DNA of 64,000 nt from Selaginella tamariscina. Lineage: Eukaryota; Streptophyta; Lycopodiopsida; Selaginellales; Selaginellaceae. The notes below the pieces were generated by a model. It was not told the origin of the DNA. It saw only the letters and a list, made by a program, of their open reading frames with translations, and made no database searches. The stretch lies in contig PUQB01000049.1 of the NCBI GenBank assembly GCA_003024785.1, positions 1 to 64,000 on the forward strand. The letters are read 5' to 3'. The position numbers were made by a program, and so were the translations under genes. Positions 59,372-64,000 of the stretch are shown here, in pieces (within the stretch, counting starts at the first letter, position 1; each line of letters starts with the position of its first letter).

Positions 59372-62236
59372 TCATCCAGTAGATTCATAATACGCCGGAT
59401 ATCCGTTTTGCATCTTATGATTCGATACCGTACTTTGTACCGTATGTGACGCAGGTGATGCTCCGTGTCTCATCCTTGCTGCAGCCAACATTTCACTCCT
59501 CGCGGCCTCCGAGGAGAAACTCCGCAGCTGCAAAAACACAATCTATGTAATGACACCTTATAATGTGTGTGTGTGTGTTTTCTGTGCATGTACACGTAAG
59601 CATATAGATACATATGTAATAGTAAAATCACTCATAATTAATTGATAATGTACACGTAATTAATAATAATTAATAATAATTATACACTCACACAGATATA
59701 GATACATATGTAATAATAAAATCAATTTGTAAAAACATCCACGTAAACATGCAGAAGTCTAAGGTACATATACAGAGAGCCTGTGTTTATAGATAGATAC
59801 GTTTCTCTTCCTACAAAGCATACACATGGAGAGAGAGGGAGAGAGGGAGAGAGGGAAAGAGAGAGAGAGAGCTGATTCATGTGTGTGTACCTCTTTTCCT
59901 GCCATAAGAGATCATATTCTTCAAGCAGTCACGAAAGTCCATGAGGACGGCACGCTCTTGCTCCGTAGACAAATGCGTGCTTTTATTAACCTTGTGTGCA
60001 GAATATTCCGAAGCTAAAAATGACGTGTCCTGCTCATCGTCGCACATGAGGGCACGTGTCCCAGGTGATAGCTCGCGTTCACTCCTGGTCGTCGTCGTCG
60101 ACTCCGAATCAATGTCGTCTACTTTGACTTCTGGTTCTTTACTGACTTCCAACTTTGTAGATTCTGTTATATCATGTTTATATACCTGTCATGTATGTAT
60201 ATATATGTACTGTATATATACATGCACATACGGGTTAGAGAGAGAGAGAGAGATTTGTTTTATATAAGTTTATTTATACACACACACACAACAAATAATG
60301 TGTGTGTGCCAAATATCACACGCATGCACACACCTGGGAAGGAGTTTGCAGTTTCTGCAGAGACTACTACAAGAAGCTTACAGAGCTCCTGCACAGTATC
60401 AGGCTGAACTACTCCAGCAAGAAGTGATCTGAAAGAATGTAGGTAAGCATGTGTTACATACATAATATAAACAGAATTAGCTTACCCCTGTATTGCCTTT
60501 GTTCTGAAAGGTGTACATCCCCAAGCATTTAGCACGTTATTAGCAGCTTCTATAGCGTTAAACTGTGCCTGATCAATGACCGCATAACAATACTAATTAA
60601 TTAAATAATAAATGACTGATCAGTCAGTATACATTGTAGAGTATCTATATTGTGTAACATGCAATTGTCATTCCGTATTGATAAACATTATCACACACAC
60701 TAAAATTCTTATTTAATGTCGCATATAACATTTTTAAATTTTGTAATTTAAAATGTAAAATGTGGTATATGAAATGTATTATATATGTAACATTAGGCAC
60801 TACAGCATATATTAAATAGACACACGCAAACCTGAGTGGCTTTTGAGTTGATAAACACAAGGTCCTGTGTTCTTCGTTTCTTAGTTGGTGAAGAGGGTGC
60901 ACAGCTAAGTAAACCCGAAGAACTGCTATTTAACCTGAGCTCCGCCTGGTAAACCGCTCTACGATCTACACTCCCATGAAAATTCTTACAATCTGTACAC
61001 CTACATTCTCCGAGCATAATATATTAGCTTGGAAACACTCACAATACTTCTTCAAGCACCCTGACTTCTTGCAATGACACCCTTTGTTGTGTTTAACACC
61101 TAGAGTGTGTTCTTCACGGATAAGTTCCTGTTAAATGAAACAAAGAGATTAAGTATGTATTATATGTGTTTATATTTTACCTGAAGTCCATTAGTGTTGC
61201 TGCCAATTTTTGGTCTAAAAGCATTAGGATTTCGCTCTAATATGAGCTCAAACTGCTTCCTGTCTTACTTTCTCATTCTCCGGGTTGTTCGAGCAGTTTG
61301 AGCAGTTGCATGCATCACAGTATACTCCCGACGCGAAGCACTCGCAATACCTGGAAAAGCATACTATGTGTAAGCGTGCAATTGCATTTTTGTATACGTA
61401 AGCATAACCTATATCAATCCACATACATGCTATGTACGTGGCATTTATATAACAATATGTACGTATGTGTGTGCACACACATACATACATAGAGAGAGAG
61501 AGAGAGAGAGAACGTACAGCTTCAAGCAGCGAGAATTTTTTGCAATTGCATTGTCTGCATTTCTTCAGCGTGCCGTCCAACTGCTGCTCTGCTAGCGATG
61601 ATCGGGATCCTTGTTTCCTGAAACAAACGCATAATAAACAACACGTACATATTTAAGAAAAAGCGTACATAGAAGAGGTGAAATCAAGTTGCCTGACGGG
61701 GTTTTCTCACACTAGCCTGATTGGGAGCACTTTGAACAGCCGGTTGAGCTTGTGAGAATGCAGGCTGCGTCATTTTTTTCTGTATTTAACATGAAGGTTA
61801 GACTTATGTGTGTGTGTGGATTAAATATAAAACTCACTTCTGGGAACTGCTGGAAGGAGATAAGCTCTCTTGTGAAATCAACTGCTCTTGCACTCCAGAG
61901 CCTGCAAAAACTTGCATATGAATAAAATGCGTATTCGTAGTATATATAGAAATACATATACATATGAATGTATGTATATGTATATATTTACAACCAGATC
62001 CTTTTCTTGAAGATGAAATCGTGGTACCTTGTTCAGAAGCGTCCTGTTTTAATTCTTGCGGTGTCGTCCATAAAGAGATGCAACCCAGCCATGGACTAGT
62101 GTTTTAACCTAAATTAGCTGCACAAAACAGAATAAATTGCATAATCCCCCCAAATTGGGTACGATTACATTCATTAAGAAAGATAAATTTAAGGCAGCAT
62201 TCGCCATTTTACCTGGTGATGAGATGCGTCCGCCAT
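59372..62236 (-). CDS. TCX: CPP/TCX protein (tesmin/TSO1-like CXC domains)
   Basis: Exons: 62236-62213, 62117-61995, 61901-61838, 61779-61693, 61617-61518, 61350-61181, 61127-60832, 60568-60486, 60428-60334, 60185-59891 and 59527-59372. The first CXC domain ([31 protein letters not shown]), the linker [10 protein letters not shown] and the second CXC domain ([29 protein letters not shown]) are complete. These zinc-binding motifs recognise TTYGAA-type DNA, and plant TCX proteins act in DREAM-type cell-cycle repression in the nucleus (family knowledge). The rest is Ser/Gln-rich or acidic and disordered. Exon 4 ends in a GC donor (CAG|GCAACT). Frame slips of one base are needed near 61,538 (A/T-run), 61,252 and 61,014, at the exon 9/10 junction, and a stop in exon 2 is unexplained. 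The start is chosen from MADASHHQ. Confidence 0.88.
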
Positions 62237-62467
62237 AGCCGAGCCAGATAGCAAGCGCGGAAGATTTGGTAATTAGGGCAAACGAAACTAGCCCTAAGTT
62301 TGCATGGATTCGATCGTAAACAATGTTTACTTATAATCTAATATTAATTTTCATATGTAGGTTATCAAACATTTTCGCATAAGTTCAGCAATCCGATTTA
62401 AATCGATTTAAATAATTTAAACGTTAAAACCGAACTAATAACTTTTATTTTAGGGTTTTCTATTTGG

Positions 62468-62626
62468 AGAGGGCCGCGCGAACGCGAGCCCTCAACTTCC
62501 ACAAATCATGACGTCCACACCTCCACTTGGGAAGTTGGTAGGCGGGTCCCAGCCGCAGTGCAATGGGGGACCTCACCTAGGCTATCAGCCTTCTTGATCA
62601 CGGATTAGCCCCGTCCAGGTAAGTAT
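62468..62626 (-). ncRNA. U1: U1 snRNA gene, copy 2
   Basis: On the minus strand it starts ATACTTACCTGGACGGGGC. It has the canonical loop I GATCAAGAAGG, the U1A loop CATTGCACT, an Sm-like site (ATGATTTGTGG; copy 1 has ATAATTTGTGG) and the same terminal stem-loop. It is about 159 bases and roughly 93% identical to copy 1. It points toward the CPP gene, whose start is ~230 bases downstream on the same strand. Confidence 0.92.
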
Positions 62627-62649
62627 GTTACAAGGCCTCAAATCCGACA

Positions 62650-62705
62650 TTATATAGTCCCTCCCTGGCCCGCCCCCGAGCTCTTGCTTTGGGATAATTG
62701 ACCCC
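62650..62705 (-). promoter_or_regulatory. U1 snRNA promoter (copy 2)
   Basis: TATATAA (62,650-62,656) lies about 25-30 bases before the U1 start. A USE-like ATCCCAAAGC (62,687-62,696) lies about 40 bases further upstream. It is less canonical than in copies 1 and 3. The block beyond it (GACACGTGGCGCAAGG) is shared with both. Confidence 0.75.
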
Positions 62706-63039
62706 GACACGTGGCGCAAGGATTCAAGCGCATAAAGAATATACTTGCCGTATGCCAGAATGGACCATTTAGATACAGCAAGAAGGCAAAGTGATTACTA
62801 AAAGATTTTGAACAGATTAGCTGTTTTGCTCACCTCACCTCCACGAATGCATGATATTGATTGTAGTTTCCAAGTGTAAAGAGCGGTACGGAGGATGCTA
62901 TGCTTCTCTTGTGTACGGCCTCTGCTCGCTCAAGAGAGATTGGTCGCACACTAGCTAAATAACTATTGCGCCATTAGAACTTTGTGTAATTCAATGTACG
63001 TACAACACACACACGCACACACCAAGGGTGAAGTCACGT

Positions 63040-63135
63040 ACTTTGACGGGTTTTTTCTCACTTGTCACTGGCATCTCGGGGAGCACTTGCAAGAATGCAG
63101 GCCGTTTCTACACTTAAGTTGAAGGCTAAAATGTG
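63040..63135 (-). pseudogene. Relic of CPP exon 4
   Basis: The minus strand resembles exon 4 of the neighbouring CPP gene (61,779-61,693). It has an acceptor-like CAG/TAG, GCCTGCATTCT, then AGTGCTCCC, then GAGAAAAAACCCGTCA and a donor-like GTACGT. The middle Gln-rich part is missing. It is an isolated exon duplicate about 1.3 kb away. Confidence 0.7.
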
Positions 63136-63242
63136 TATAAAAAATTTGGACCGAAATAAGTGCGTAGGCAAGCATTGGACTAAACGAGATACACAAGTTT
63201 TACTTCTAATAGCTATACAAAGTAAAATGCAACACACTTAAC

Positions 63243-63358
63243 ACTCTCCTGCTGGGTATATTAGCTGGGCTGGTTTAGATAATATCATAGTATACTCTGG
63301 GTTATTAGTATATAAATTATGTTATTATCTAAACCAGCCCAGCTATACTCTCCTGCTG
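63243..63358. mobile_element. MITE-like inverted repeat 1
   Basis: Perfect 22-base inverted arms starting AGCTGGGCTGGTTTAGATAA (63,263-63,284 and 63,323-63,344) enclose ~38 AT-rich bases. Twelve-base direct repeats ACTCTCCTGCTG flank the unit at 63,243-63,254 and 63,347-63,358. No coding sequence is seen. It could be a small DNA transposon derivative. Confidence 0.7.
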
Positions 63359-63417
63359 TCATATATCCAAGTTGGAACAAAACCGTGTGTTTGCTTGATA
63401 GTTTGCATATTTTTGAG

Positions 63418-63526
63418 CAGTGATTAAATCCGTAGTTGAAAAATGCTACAGAAATATTTAATTACTAATTTACTAATTATTAATCTACTAATCCGTAACA
63501 TTTTTTAACTACGGCATATATCACTG
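63418..63526. mobile_element. MITE-like inverted repeat 2
   Basis: Imperfect arms of ~30 bases: CAGTGATTAAATCCGTAGTT at the left and the near-complement AACTACGGCATATATCACTG at the right. AAAAATG / CATTTTTT continues inward. The core is AT-rich (ATTTACTAATT). Confidence 0.65.
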
Positions 63527-63832
63527 TCTTTGAGTAAATCTTGAGAATATATGTAGTGCATGAAGAATGTGAGGATATGCATTAGAGTGTAATAAAATAT
63601 TGGATAGTATAGATACAGAGTTTATATGAAGTTTGCCTTATATGGGCAGTATGGATATATATGCACATGACTCATATATGTCTGAGTAATGACTGTTATC
63701 ATACCGTATATAAATATATACATGCTATCCGTACCTGGACACTTAAGTTTGGACATGTACGGGAAATATCATTTAAAATAGTTTTACTGTACAATAGTGA
63801 TTGATTTAGTTGTTAACGTTATATTTGATCGA

Positions 63833-63978
63833 GGCATGTTAATATTATTTAATCCATGTAATATTGAACTTTGATTAGTTCAGTATTATAAACCATCTTG
63901 ATAAAGGCATATTAATATTATTTAATCCTTATATTATTGAACTTTGATTAGTTCAGTATTATAAACCATCTTGTCATG
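63833..63978. repeat. 73-base tandem duplicate
   Basis: Two copies begin GGCATRTTAATATTATTTAA at 63,833 and 63,906 and end CAGTATTATAAACCATCTTG. They differ at only a few positions. The unit contains a short inverted repeat TTGAACTTTGATTAGTTCA. Confidence 0.9.
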
Positions 63979-64000
63979 CATAACAAATTCATATTACAGA

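Overview
The window is nuclear DNA of a land plant, most likely a lycophyte of the Selaginella type. The evidence is intron-split plant genes with very short introns (47-120 bases, many built on GT/CT/CA microsatellites), a PPR gene of the PLS/E type with the 'AYAQNGH' wording common in lycophytes, plant-type U1 snRNA genes, and Ty3/gypsy chromovirus retrotransposons. The clade call is inference.

Layout. 1-2.0 kb: first exon of a macro-domain protein (- strand). 3.0-8.3 kb: a 5'-truncated chromovirus copy (element A) and an older relic (D). 8.3-13.9 kb: AT-rich gene-poor DNA with a dispersed repeat. 13.9-15.7 kb: a 2-oxoglutarate/Fe(II) dioxygenase (-). 16.9-19.6 kb: a U1 snRNA gene (+), then a PPR pseudogene (+). 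20.0-21.2 kb: a SPIRAL1-like gene (+) whose leader is a tandem series of mini-exons. 22.9-24.1 kb: a small HTH protein gene (-), divergent from an LRR protein gene (+, 24.3-25.6 kb). 25.7-26.1 kb: acylphosphatase (+). 28.7-31.6 kb: DUF707 protein (+). 32.6-33.7 kb: secreted LRR protein (-). 34.5-36.0 kb: RZ-1-type RNA-binding protein (-). 36.1-57.5 kb: repeat territory. It holds a decayed block studded with about 20 short palindromes, split by chromovirus B (40,990-53,825), which is itself split by chromovirus C (42,408-48,296). 58.0-59.3 kb: dienelactone hydrolase-family protein (+). 59.4-62.2 kb: CPP/TCX (CXC-domain) DNA-binding protein (-). 62.5-62.6 kb: a second U1 gene (-). 62.8-64 kb: exon relics and small inverted repeats.

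Two themes cut across the host genes. First, most are excellent homologues with good splice sites, yet they need single-base corrections, often in G or A/T runs. This looks more like uncorrected long-read indels than decay, except for the PPR gene. Second, small gene pieces are scattered nearby in other orientations: a dioxygenase exon, a CPP exon, a U1 promoter and a PPR repeat.

The host genes are unrelated housekeeping or regulatory functions (splicing RNA, microtubule growth, RNA binding, cell-cycle transcription control) and do not form a pathway. The most unusual structures are the duplicated-intron leader of the SPIRAL1-like gene, the palindrome clusters, the repeated U1-promoter/PPR module, and the tRNA-like sequence inside the LTRs of element C.
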